From: Pseudomonadota bacterium
GTDB taxonomy: Bacteria > Pseudomonadota > Alphaproteobacteria > Rhizobiales > Xanthobacteraceae
Direction of reading: 5' to 3'
DNA length: 64,000 nt
Assembly (NCBI GenBank): GCA_023435725.1
Contig: JAEYRD010000216.1
Span: forward strand, 1-64,000
Numbering within the stretch: position 1 is the stretch's first letter; each line of letters opens with the position of its first letter. The position numbers and the translations under genes are program-made. Under the pieces are notes generated by a model. That model was not told where the DNA came from. It saw only the letters and a program-made list of their open reading frames with translations, and did not search any database. This document shows, one piece after another, positions 35,508 to 44,051 of this stretch.

Positions 35508-36251
35508 ATGGAACGTTTTCGGGGGAAGGTTGTCCTGGTAACCGGCGGTACGCGCGGAATAGGCGCTGGGCTGGTCGGCTCGTTCCTGAAAGAGGGCGCG
35601 ATGGTTGGCTTCTCCGGCACCAGCGCAGCCAGTATCGCCGAGGCCGTATCGAGATACGGGGCTTCGCAGATGGTCCACGGGATCGTCGCCGATCTTGCGC
35701 ATCCGGATGCGGGGGCCGATCTTGTGCAAGCTGTGCTTGGTCACTTTGGCCGGATTGATGTCGTGATCAATAACGCCGGCGTCGGCAGCACCTTGAACGA
35801 ATGGGAGGTGACGCCGGCCGAATGGGATCGTGTTCACGCCGTCAACCTGCGTGCCACGTTCTTCGTCGCTCAACATGCCGCGCGATCGATGCGAGCCAAC
35901 GGCGGCGGAAGCATTCTCAATATCTCCTCGATTGCGGGGCAACATGGCGGAGTTGCCGGCAGCCCGGCCTACGCATCATCCAAGGCCGCCGTGATCGGTC
36001 TGACGAAGTCGCTTGCGCGGCGCTTTGCTCCCTATGGAATCCGCGTCAATTGCCTGGCGCCCGCGGATATCGAGACAGACATGACTGCAAATTGGCCGGC
36101 AGAGTTGCGCGACAAGCTGAATGCCATGACGCCGCTTGGTCGTTTCGGAACGACCGACGAGGTCAATGGGGCGGCGCTCTTCCTGGCCTCGGGCGAAGCG
36201 AGCTTCATCACGGGGCAAACGTTGGCGGTCAATGGTGGCGCCTACATGTGA
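35508..36251 (+). CDS. SDR-family oxidoreductase (FabG-like)
   Basis: The product has 247 residues. The Rossmann motif is TGGTRGIGAGLVGSF near residue 11, NNAG is in DVVINNAGVGS, the catalytic Ser lies in ILNISSIAGQHGG, and the Tyr/Lys pair in SPAYASSKAAVIGLTK. The end GQTLAVNGGAYM is typical. It reduces or oxidises a hydroxyl/keto group with NAD(P)(H). As the third gene after two deaminase-like genes it may act on the keto product they release. The stop codon directly abuts the stop of the convergent LysR gene with no spacer. Confidence 0.9.
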   Translation: MERFRGKVVLVTGGTRGIGAGLVGSFLKEGAMVGFSGTSAASIAEAVSRYGASQMVHGIVADLAHPDAGADLVQAVLGHFGRIDVVINNAGVGSTLNEWEVTPAEWDRVHAVNLRATFFVAQHAARSMRANGGGSILNISSIAGQHGGVAGSPAYASSKAAVIGLTKSLARRFAPYGIRVNCLAPADIETDMTANWPAELRDKLNAMTPLGRFGTTDEVNGAALFLASGEASFITGQTLAVNGGAYM

Positions 36252-37172
36252 CTAGCGCGCGTTGTCAGGCGCGGAGGCCCGTTCGGCCTCGTCCTTGAGT
36301 AGGTCCACAAAAGCGCTGACCGCCAGCGGAAGGCGTCTGCCGGACAGCACGCAAACGTCATGCGATGCGTGCCGGAACGTGTCCTCGAGGATCGGAATGC
36401 TGACGAGCGCGCAGCTCTCGATCTCTTGCAGGGTCGGGAGCGTCGGCAGGAACGTGACCCCGCCACCATAGCGGGCAAAACCCTTCAGTGCTGCGATCGA
36501 GTTAGTTTCCAATGTGGCCGACAGGTGCAGCTTCCGTGCACCGATCGCAGCGTCGATGAGCCGGCGTATCCCGAAGGTCTTCTCCGGTACCGCAAGAGTG
36601 TGTCTCAGGACTTCCGGCAACTCCAGCGAGGTCGCGCGGGCAAGCGGATGACTCGGAGCAACCACCGCACACAGCGGGTCGTGAATATGCGCCGCAAAGC
36701 TCAGGAGTTCGTCGGCCTCCGCGTTGAAAACCAGGCCGATGTCACCGGTTCCATCATGTAGACTGCGTGTGATGGCCGACGTGCCGGCGACATCAAGTTC
36801 ATAGGTGATGCCAGGAAACTTCCTGTGAAACGAGGCGATGGTCCGGGTCAGCAAGTAATCGACGAGCCCCTCATTCGCCTTGATGCGAATGTGACCGCGC
36901 TGAAGGCCACGCAGCGAGTCGATCTCTCCGCGAAGCCGCTCGACATCCAAGAGGAAGTTTCGGGAGAAACGCGCGAGGGTATCGGCCGCCTCCGTGGGCG
37001 CGACCCCGCGCGGCAACCTCTCGAAGAGCGGCACGCCTACCATTTGCTCGAGCCTCGAGATCTGCCTGCTCACGGCTGAGGGGGCGACGTTGAGAGATGA
37101 CGACGCGTGCCTTATCGACTTCAGCCGATACACCTCCCGAAAGTAGCGGATCAGCGTGGACTCTAGTTGCAT
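36252..37172 (-). CDS. LysR-family regulator of the cassette
   Basis: The product has 306 residues. The start at 37172 (MQLESTLIRYFREVY) has GGAGC upstream and matches LysR N-termini; the ORF runs further upstream without a ribosome site. The helix-turn-helix is SIRHASSSLNVAPSAVSRQISRLEQMVGVPLFERLPRG. The effector domain has GHIRIKANEGLVDYLL, AITRSLHDGTGDIGLVFN and GVTFLPTLPTL. It lies between the SDR and DUF3830 genes and is read against the SDR. Three LysR-type operators with identical spacing flank the transport and catabolic units, so it is the likely regulator of all and, through copy 3, of itself. Confidence 0.92.
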   Translation of the reverse strand: MQLESTLIRYFREVYRLKSIRHASSSLNVAPSAVSRQISRLEQMVGVPLFERLPRGVAPTEAADTLARFSRNFLLDVERLRGEIDSLRGLQRGHIRIKANEGLVDYLLTRTIASFHRKFPGITYELDVAGTSAITRSLHDGTGDIGLVFNAEADELLSFAAHIHDPLCAVVAPSHPLARATSLELPEVLRHTLAVPEKTFGIRRLIDAAIGARKLHLSATLETNSIAALKGFARYGGGVTFLPTLPTLQEIESCALVSIPILEDTFRHASHDVCVLSGRRLPLAVSAFVDLLKDEAERASAPDNAR

Positions 37173-37328
37173 GAGAGTTGCTCCAGAGGAAACATTATCA
37201 GCAAAGGTTGACAATTTGGGCAACTCAAAGATGGTACTGGCTCGGTCCAGGTAGATAAAAAACAAACATCTGCAGCCATTTCGAGCAGTTCAGGAGTATT
37301 TAGAGCGCAGTTTGCCCGCCTGACGTGC

Positions 37329-37373
37329 GTTGCGAAATTAGCAACAGTGCATTCGTAAGATTGATCTTGTGAG
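37329..37373 (+). promoter_or_regulatory. LysR-type operator, copy 3 of 3 (DUF3830/binding-protein unit and lysR)
   Basis: GTTGC (37329-37333), seven bases, GCAAC (37341-37345), fourteen bases, then ATTGATCTTGTGAG (37360-37373). The 14-base second block is identical to copy 1. The site lies between lysR (start 37172, leftward) and the DUF3830 gene (start 37451), the classical place for LysR activation plus autoregulation. Confidence 0.75.
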
Positions 37374-37450
37374 TACGGTTCATTGCGAGAGACTGGTTTC
37401 CTAATCAGAGAGCATCTGACGATTTGTCATCTGAGGAGCCGGAGACCGGA

Positions 37451-37888
37451 ATGCCAAAGCTACTATTCAGTTTTGCCCGCGGGGGCAGCTTCACAGCAAA
37501 AGTGATGGTCGATAAGGCACCTAAGACATGGGAAGCTCTTCGGGCCCACATGCCGGTAACCATCAAGGCCTACAATGCCCGGTGGACGGGTCGGGAAACC
37601 CACATCAAGCTTGACCTCCCAAGCAAGCCGCCGCGCGAAAACCAGATCCTAAACGCCGGGCTGGGTGACGTCATCTACGCCTGCGAATGGTCCGATCGCG
37701 ATGTCACCGGCTTCGAAGCAATCGGCTGGTTCTACGGGACGGAGACGGTTCGCGATTGGCGCGGCGAGTCGCGCGTAAACCTCTTTGCTCGCGTTGATCA
37801 AAGCCAATGGCCCTTCTTGGAAGAGGTTGGCCTGAGGACATGGCGCGAGGGCGGTGAAGACTGCACGGTGACCGTCGTCGAAGATTAG
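37451..37888 (+). CDS. DUF3830 (cyclophilin-like) protein
   Basis: The product has 145 residues. The pattern KTWEALRAHMPVTIKAYNARWTGRET, then LGDVIYACEWSDRDVTGFEAIGWFYG and the ending WREGGEDCTVTVVED fits DUF3830, a cyclophilin-like fold family often found beside ABC importers and amidohydrolase-type catabolic genes. No signal peptide is present, so it is cytosolic. The role is unknown; binding or isomerising the imported compound is a guess. GGAGACC lies close ahead of the ATG at 37451. Directly downstream of operator copy 3. Confidence 0.78.
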   Translation: MPKLLFSFARGGSFTAKVMVDKAPKTWEALRAHMPVTIKAYNARWTGRETHIKLDLPSKPPRENQILNAGLGDVIYACEWSDRDVTGFEAIGWFYGTETVRDWRGESRVNLFARVDQSQWPFLEEVGLRTWREGGEDCTVTVVED

Positions 37889-37968
37889 CGCCGGGAATCC
37901 AGCCGGCGATGCAACGTGCCGCGGGCGGATGTTCCCCGAACTTTCAAACCTGATACGGAGTAGGTCGT

Positions 37969-39618
37969 ATGATTTGTCGTCGGACAATTTCTGTCCTCGC
38001 TGCTGTGGCGTTTGCGTTGGGGGTATCGACGTCGGCATTTGCGCAGAGCAAAATACTTCGGATCGGCATGACCGCCAGTGACATTCCCAAGACTCATGGC
38101 CAGCCGGACCAGGCGTTCGAGGGAAATCGTCTGACCGGCCTCACGATGTACGATGCTCTGACGGCCTGGGACTACAAGACCGGCACCAGGATCATGCCGG
38201 TTCTTGCCACCGAATGGGCAGTGAGTGCGGACGACAAGACGAAGTGGATGTTCAAGCTTCGGTCAGGAGTGACGTTCAAGGACGGTTCGCCTTTCAATGC
38301 TGACGCCGTTGTGTGGAACGTTCAAAAGGTACTCGACAAGGCCGCGCCCCAATTTGATCCGAGCCAAGTGGGTTGGACCGTTCCACGCATGCCGACGTTG
38401 CGCTCGGCGCGCAAGATCGACGATATGACGGTCGAGTTTACGACGTCCGAGCCGGATTCCTTCCTGCCACTGAACCTGGTCAATCTGTTTATGGCATCGC
38501 CGGTGCACTGGCGTGCCAAGCTGGCTGCGGTGCCGGCTGAAGTCACCGACCCGGCGCAGCGCGCCGCCAAGGCCTGGGAGGAGTTCGCAAAGGATCCGTC
38601 CGGTACCGGCTCCTTCACATTGTCGCGCTTTGTGCCACGTGAGCGGCTCGAGCTCGTTCGCAACGACAATTATTGGGACAAGAGCCGACTTCCGAAGATC
38701 GATCGTATCGTTCTGATCCCGCTTCCGGACGTGAATTCGCGCACGGCGGCGCTGCTTGCCGGTCAAGTCGACTTCGTGGAGGCGCCCGCACCGGATGCGG
38801 TAGCGTCAATACGCGCCCGCGGATTCACCATTGCAACAAGTCAAAGTGCGCATGTGTGGCCGTGGCAGCCGTCCCTTCTCCCCGGTACGCCCTGGCAGGA
38901 CAAGCGGGTCAGGCAGGCAGCCAATCTTTGCGTCGACCGGAATGACCTCGTGGAGCTGAATGGGGGCATCGCGGAGCCGGCGGTCGGCATGGTGCGTCCC
39001 AATCACCCCTGGTTCGGAAAGCCGACGTTCAAGCTCCGTTTCGATGCGAACGAAGGGCGCCGTCTGATGAAGGAGGCCGGCTATTCCGACAACAAGCTCG
39101 CTACCGTGAAGGTGATCACGGCCATCGCCGGTTCGGGAATGATGCAGCCCCTTCCGATGAACGAGTTGATCCAGGAAGCTCTCCGCAAGTGCTATTTCGA
39201 TGTCAAGATCGAGGTGCTGGAATGGGGCACGTTGTTCACGAATTGGCGAGAGGGACCGCAGGCGGCGTCGGCGCGCGGTGCCAACACGACAAACGTGTCC
39301 ATTGCGACAATCGACCCATTCTTCGCACTGGCACGCTTCGCGGATTCGCGTATGGCGCCACCCTTGTCGAACAATTGGGGCTTCATCAACGATCCGGAAC
39401 TTGACCGACTGACAGCGGTAGCAAGAACGACTTTTGATCCCGACGCCCGTGATCTCGCTCTCTCGAAGGTCCACGAGAGACTTGTCGATGAGGCAATGTT
39501 CATGTTCTTCGTGCACGAGGTCGCGCCGAGGGCATTGTCGCCTCGCATTACGGGCTTCTCGGCCCCGAACGGGTACTACATCGACTGGTCGGCACTCGAC
39601 ATGAAACCGGCACAGTAA
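37969..39618 (+). CDS. ABC importer solute-binding protein (SBP_bac_5 family)
   Basis: The product has 549 residues. The signal peptide is ICRRTISVLAAVAFALGVSTSAFAQ. The family 5 pattern is clear: TEWAVSADDKTKWMFKLRSGVTFKDGSPFNADAVVWN, GTGSFTLSRFVPRERLELVRNDNYW and the C-terminal EVAPRALSPRITGF. It should bind the solute in the periplasm for the DppBCDF-like importer encoded 6-8 kb upstream, which lacks its own binding protein. The shared operators support the same assignment. The ligand cannot be deduced. Confidence 0.93.
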   Translation: MICRRTISVLAAVAFALGVSTSAFAQSKILRIGMTASDIPKTHGQPDQAFEGNRLTGLTMYDALTAWDYKTGTRIMPVLATEWAVSADDKTKWMFKLRSGVTFKDGSPFNADAVVWNVQKVLDKAAPQFDPSQVGWTVPRMPTLRSARKIDDMTVEFTTSEPDSFLPLNLVNLFMASPVHWRAKLAAVPAEVTDPAQRAAKAWEEFAKDPSGTGSFTLSRFVPRERLELVRNDNYWDKSRLPKIDRIVLIPLPDVNSRTAALLAGQVDFVEAPAPDAVASIRARGFTIATSQSAHVWPWQPSLLPGTPWQDKRVRQAANLCVDRNDLVELNGGIAEPAVGMVRPNHPWFGKPTFKLRFDANEGRRLMKEAGYSDNKLATVKVITAIAGSGMMQPLPMNELIQEALRKCYFDVKIEVLEWGTLFTNWREGPQAASARGANTTNVSIATIDPFFALARFADSRMAPPLSNNWGFINDPELDRLTAVARTTFDPDARDLALSKVHERLVDEAMFMFFVHEVAPRALSPRITGFSAPNGYYIDWSALDMKPAQ

Positions 39619-39675
39619 ACGACTTTCTTCGGCCAAGCGCGGTAGCAGTCCTGTGCTCTCGCTCCGAGAGAAGCA

Positions 39676-40017
39676 ATGGTTTGCCAAAACAGTCCGCGAC
39701 GGCGCCTGCCATCTTGGGCTCTCGCCGCCCTAACGAAATCGCATCAACTGTGCATATTCGAGCAGTTCTGCGATCCGGATCTCGGGGCACCCATCCATAT
39801 TCGAGCGGTGGAAAACGTTTTGGACGTCATGGAGGGGCGGGCGGAGATCATCTCGGCCACGAGATGCGCATCGTCCTGCCCAACCAGTCCGTGGTGATCC
39901 CGGCTGGCAGGCGCCACGGCTTCAAGTACATCGCCACCGATATCCCTGAGGGTGCAGGCCACTCCCGCCGCGGCCATCTTCGAGGCCCGTCGGCAGGAGA
40001 GCTTGAGGGAAAGGTGA
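39676..40017 (+). pseudogene. Frameshifted cupin-domain gene
   Basis: A cupin-like protein can be read only by changing frame twice. From 39676 one frame gives QLCIFEQFCDPDLGAPIHIR and then a VLDVMEGRAEI stretch. About 39845-39945 a second frame gives EMRIVLPNQSVVIPAGRRHG and then FKYIATDI. From 39946 the first frame resumes (LRVQATPAAAIFEARRQESL) and stops at 40015-40017. The two shifts compensate in length. The motifs PIHIR, VMEGRAE and IPAGRRHGF are cupin metal-site regions. This is a decayed gene or two sequencing errors. Confidence 0.6.
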
Positions 40018-40113
40018 AGTTGCCCAGCCTTGACCAATGCTACCGCATTTCACCGAATCTCAACCACAAAGAGGAGGCTCGATTTACTTTAAGGGAAGCT
40101 CTGACCCTGCGTG

Positions 40114-41271
40114 TCATCCGTTGAAAATCACGCGCTGAAACCGGTACAGCGCAGCCCCGAAGAAAATGCCGCCGATCACGGTCATCGCAACGATCTCTGG
40201 CCAGACGATCGCGGCTTCGGCACCACGATAGAGCACGTCCTGGGCGAAAATGACGAAATGCGGCGTCGGGCTGATCAGCTTCATCAGGTACTGCAGCCAC
40301 ACCGGCATGCTTTCCAGCGGTGTCGTGCCGCCCGAAAGCAGCATCATCACCATGAGCACCGGGATCGACAGCAGGCCGAACTGGGCCATCGTGGAAGCAA
40401 TGGTGCCGAGCGCAATGCCGAGTGATGCGACCGTGAACACATAGAAGCACGAGCCGCCCAGAAACAGCAGGATCGATCCCGTAATCGGCACCTGCAGCAA
40501 CCACTGCACCACGACCAGCAGCGACAAACCCGCCGAAAGCACGATGACGATGCCGTTGGCCAGGATCTTCGACAGCATGATTTCGATGGGAACCACCGGC
40601 ATGACCAGGAGGTGCTCGACGGTGCCCTGCTCGCGCTCGCGAATCAGGGCGGCGCCGGTCAAGAGCACCGTGATCATGGTGAGGTTGCTGATGATCTGCA
40701 TCACCGAGGTGAACCAGCTCGACTTCAGGTTCGGATTGAATTTCACCTCGGTAACCATCCTGCTCAAGACGTCGACGCCGCCTTCGCGTCCCGTCATGAA
40801 CTGGGTCACATAGCCGACGACAATGCTCTGGATGTAGGTCATCCCATTGAACGCCTGGGCGGCCGCCGTGGCATCGACATCGATCTGGATGCTTGGCTGC
40901 CGCCCGGCGAGAATATCCGCCTCGAATTTCGGCGGGATCTCGATCACGAAGACGACGCGCTGTGAATTCATGGCGGCGTCGATGCCCGCCGCGGCAAGCT
41001 GAATGGCCGGCTTGAAGGTCGGTGGCGTGAGGCCATCGGCGATGCGGCGCGAGAGGTCGGAATGGTCCTCATCGACGATGCCGACCGAAAGGTTGGTCGC
41101 TTCGGTCGAGGCGCCGGTGGCGACAGCGTAGATCGCAACCGTGAAGGAATAGGCAACCAGCGCCAGCATGACCGGGTCGGAGCGGAAGCTGCGCAGCTCC
41201 TTGATCATCAGCCGGTAGATGTTGGAAAGGTGCAGGCGCAACTTGGCAAGGCGGCCGTTCGAGGGCGACAT
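40114..41271 (-). CDS. ABC-2 type exporter permease (YhhJ-like)
   Basis: The product has 385 residues. The start at 41271 follows AGGAG; a longer frame upstream is unlikely because it would overlap the previous stop. An N-terminal helix (DPVMLALVAYSFTVAIYAVA) is followed by a large periplasmic domain (NLSVGIVDEDHSDLSRRI) and five helices at the end, typical of ABC-2 exporters; REREQGTVEHLLVMPVVPIE before the third helix is characteristic. It completes the HlyD/ATPase-permease/permease exporter with the genes at 41274 and 44048. Exported substrate unknown. Confidence 0.9.
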   Translation of the reverse strand: MSPSNGRLAKLRLHLSNIYRLMIKELRSFRSDPVMLALVAYSFTVAIYAVATGASTEATNLSVGIVDEDHSDLSRRIADGLTPPTFKPAIQLAAAGIDAAMNSQRVVFVIEIPPKFEADILAGRQPSIQIDVDATAAAQAFNGMTYIQSIVVGYVTQFMTGREGGVDVLSRMVTEVKFNPNLKSSWFTSVMQIISNLTMITVLLTGAALIREREQGTVEHLLVMPVVPIEIMLSKILANGIVIVLSAGLSLLVVVQWLLQVPITGSILLFLGGSCFYVFTVASLGIALGTIASTMAQFGLLSIPVLMVMMLLSGGTTPLESMPVWLQYLMKLISPTPHFVIFAQDVLYRGAEAAIVWPEIVAMTVIGGIFFGAALYRFQRVIFNG

Positions 41272-41273
41272 CG

Positions 41274-44051
41274 TCAGCTCTCCTGTTTCCGCAACAGCAA
41301 TTGCGCGGCGATGAAGAAGCCGGCCGCGAACATCGCCAGAACGATGTCGTTGAACCACAGATCGGAAAGTCCGAGCCCCTTGGTGAAGGTGCCGACGCTG
41401 ATTGGCTGAAACCAGGCCGCCGGAAAGATCAGGCCGATCAGCCGGCCCTGACCGGTCAGCGAGGACACCGGCACGAGCAGACCCGAGAAATTCACCACGG
41501 GGATGATGGCGAGGATCATGGTTGCAAACACCGCTGCGACCTGGGTCCGCGTGAAAGTCGACACCAGTTGTCCAAAACCGCAGGTTGAGAAGACATAGAG
41601 CAAAGCCCCGAGTGTGAGGGCGCCGAGAGAGCCTCTGACTGGCACGTGGAAGACGAAGAACGCCATCAATAGCAACAGGACGAAGGTGAGCATGCCGACG
41701 ACGACATAGGGAAACTGCTTGCCCATCAGGAATTCGAATTTGCTGACAGGCGTGGAGCGGAAGTTGGCGATCGAACCGGTCTCCTTCTCGCGGACGACGC
41801 CGATCGTCGCCATCACGGCGGGGATCAACACCAGCATGATCACCACGACGCTCGGAACCATGGAAAACACGCTCTTAAAAGCCTGGTTGTAGCGGAAGCG
41901 GCTTTCGATATTGATGCCTCCGAGATAGGCGCTGGACGCCCCGTTGGGGCCGATGCGCTCGGTGACAAGGTCCTGCGCATAGCGCAGCAGCAAGCCGGTC
42001 ACGTAACCCTTGGCGGTCTCGCCGCGGAACGGCATGGCGCCGTCGATCCAGAAGGCGACCTCGGGCGCGTGCAGGCTCGCAAGATCGCGGCCAAAGCCGG
42101 CGGGAATCTCGACGACGACGGCGAGTTCTCCGCTGCGCATTCGCTGATCGAGCTCGGCGGTGGAGGTCACCGGCGGCCGCTCGGTGAAATAGTGCGAGCC
42201 GGAAAAGCTTTCTAGCAGCCGGCGGCTTTCCGGCGTCCGGTCCTGGTCGAACGCCGCATATTTCAGGTTCTCGACATCGAAGGTGATGCCATAGCCCATG
42301 GCCAGCATCAGGATGACGGGGCCGACGAAGGCGAATGCCAGGCGGAAGGGATCGCGCAACAGCTCCATCGTCTCGCGCCTTGCATAGGCCCATAGCCGTC
42401 CCGGATCGAATCGCCTGAACCCGTGCGATGGCGTCGACGTGGCAGCGGCAGACGTGGCTGCCGTCGCGGCTTCGGGCGCTCCGCCTTGGGGGGCTGAACC
42501 AATCTGTTTCCTTGTTTCAGCGGCGGCCTCCTCCAGATAGGAGATGAAGGCATCCTCGAGAGTTTTCTGGCCGCGCTCTCTGGTCAGCTCCTTCGGTGCG
42601 CCCACGGCGAGGACCCGGCCCTGATGCATCAGCGAGATGCGGTCGCAGCGCTCCGCCTCGTTCATGAAATGGGTCGACAGGAAGATGGTGACGCCGTCGT
42701 TGCGCGAGAGATCGATCAGCGAGCGCCAGAACGCGTCGCGGGCGACCGGGTCGACGCCCGAGGTGGGCTCGTCGAGAATCAACATCGCCGGACGGTGCAG
42801 CACGGCCACCGCAAGCTGCAGCCGCTGCTTGATGCCGAGTGGCAGGCTTTCCGGCTTGGTATCGGCCACGTCCTTCAGCTCGTAGCGCTCCAGCAATTCG
42901 GCGATGCGGCCTTCGATCTCGTCTGCCGGAAGGTGGTAGAGATGCGCATGCAGATCAAGGTTCTGCCGCACGGTCAGCTCGTTGTAGAGCGAGAACGCCT
43001 GCGACATGTAACCGACGTTGCGGCGCGCCTCCATGTCGTCGGCCGCCAACGGCTTGCCGAACAGCTTTGCAGATCCTTCGGTGACCGGTAGCAGGCCGGT
43101 CATCATTTTCATGGTCGTGGTCTTGCCGCAGCCATTCGAGCCCAGGAAGCCAAATATCTCGCCGCGCCCGATGCGAAAGCTCACATGGTCGACGGCGACG
43201 AAATCGTCGAACCGGCGCGTCAGGCCTTCCGCCTCGATCGCCGCCGTGTCGTCATCCTCTGCGGCGCGCGGCGGGACGATGACGGCTTGATGCTGCCCGC
43301 GCTTTTCCGGAGGCAGCAACGCGATGAAGGCCTCGTCGAGCGTGCTTTTGCCCGCCTTGGCGAGGATCTCCTGCGGCGCGCCCTGCGCGATGACCTTGCC
43401 GTCGTCCATCGCGGCAAGCCAGTCGAACCGGCTCGCCTCGTCCATATAGGCGGTTGCGACGATCACGCTCATATGCGGGCGCCGCGCGCGGATGGAATCG
43501 ATCAGTTCCCAGAACTGCCTGCGCGACAGCGGATCGACGCCCGTGGTGGGCTCGTCGAGGATCAGCAGGTCGGGATCATGCATCAGCGAGCAGCACAGGC
43601 TCGCTTTCTGCTTCATGCCGCCCGACAGCTTGCCGCATGGCCGGTCGGCGAACGGGGCTAAACCTGTGGCCTTCAGCAGCTCGTCGATGCGCGCGCGGCG
43701 CTCGGTTGCGCCCTGGCCGAACAGGCGGCCGAAGAAGTCGATATTGTCAAAGACACTGAGCGTCGGATAGAGGTTGCGGCCGAGCCCTTGCGGCATGTAG
43801 GCAATGCGGCCATAGCTCCGTTCGCGATGGCGCTCGTCGGCCATGTTGCCGTCGAGCACCGCGACCTTGCCCGCCTGAACCTTGCGCACGCCGGAGATCA
43901 CAGCGAGCAGGGTGGACTTGCCGACGCCGTCGGGCCCTATCAATCCCGCCATGCACTGTGCGGGAATATCGAGCGTGAGGTCATCGAGCGCGAAGGTCTT
44001 GCCGTAGCGATGCGTGACCTGCTCGATGCTTGCGACAATGGGGGTGGTCAT
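41274..44051 (-). CDS. RbbA-like fused ABC exporter (two ATPase domains plus ABC-2 permease)
   Basis: The product has 925 residues. The first ATPase has GPDGVGKSTLLAVISG, signature LSGGMKQKASLCCSL and Walker B LLILDEPTTGVDPLSRRQ. The second, after residue ~280, has GSNGCGKTTTMKMMTG and LPLGIKQRLQLAVAVL, a degenerate signature, with Walker B LILDEPTSGVDPVARDA. The C-terminal ~370 residues form an ABC-2 permease (GPVILMLAMGYGITF, VREKETGSIANFRSTPVSK, FPYVVVGMLTFVLLLLMAFF). This is the RbbA/YhiH architecture. The start overlaps the HlyD stop (ATGA) and the second permease follows two bases later, so the three form one operon. Confidence 0.92.
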   Translation of the reverse strand: MTTPIVASIEQVTHRYGKTFALDDLTLDIPAQCMAGLIGPDGVGKSTLLAVISGVRKVQAGKVAVLDGNMADERHRERSYGRIAYMPQGLGRNLYPTLSVFDNIDFFGRLFGQGATERRARIDELLKATGLAPFADRPCGKLSGGMKQKASLCCSLMHDPDLLILDEPTTGVDPLSRRQFWELIDSIRARRPHMSVIVATAYMDEASRFDWLAAMDDGKVIAQGAPQEILAKAGKSTLDEAFIALLPPEKRGQHQAVIVPPRAAEDDDTAAIEAEGLTRRFDDFVAVDHVSFRIGRGEIFGFLGSNGCGKTTTMKMMTGLLPVTEGSAKLFGKPLAADDMEARRNVGYMSQAFSLYNELTVRQNLDLHAHLYHLPADEIEGRIAELLERYELKDVADTKPESLPLGIKQRLQLAVAVLHRPAMLILDEPTSGVDPVARDAFWRSLIDLSRNDGVTIFLSTHFMNEAERCDRISLMHQGRVLAVGAPKELTRERGQKTLEDAFISYLEEAAAETRKQIGSAPQGGAPEAATAATSAAATSTPSHGFRRFDPGRLWAYARRETMELLRDPFRLAFAFVGPVILMLAMGYGITFDVENLKYAAFDQDRTPESRRLLESFSGSHYFTERPPVTSTAELDQRMRSGELAVVVEIPAGFGRDLASLHAPEVAFWIDGAMPFRGETAKGYVTGLLLRYAQDLVTERIGPNGASSAYLGGINIESRFRYNQAFKSVFSMVPSVVVIMLVLIPAVMATIGVVREKETGSIANFRSTPVSKFEFLMGKQFPYVVVGMLTFVLLLLMAFFVFHVPVRGSLGALTLGALLYVFSTCGFGQLVSTFTRTQVAAVFATMILAIIPVVNFSGLLVPVSSLTGQGRLIGLIFPAAWFQPISVGTFTKGLGLSDLWFNDIVLAMFAAGFFIAAQLLLRKQES

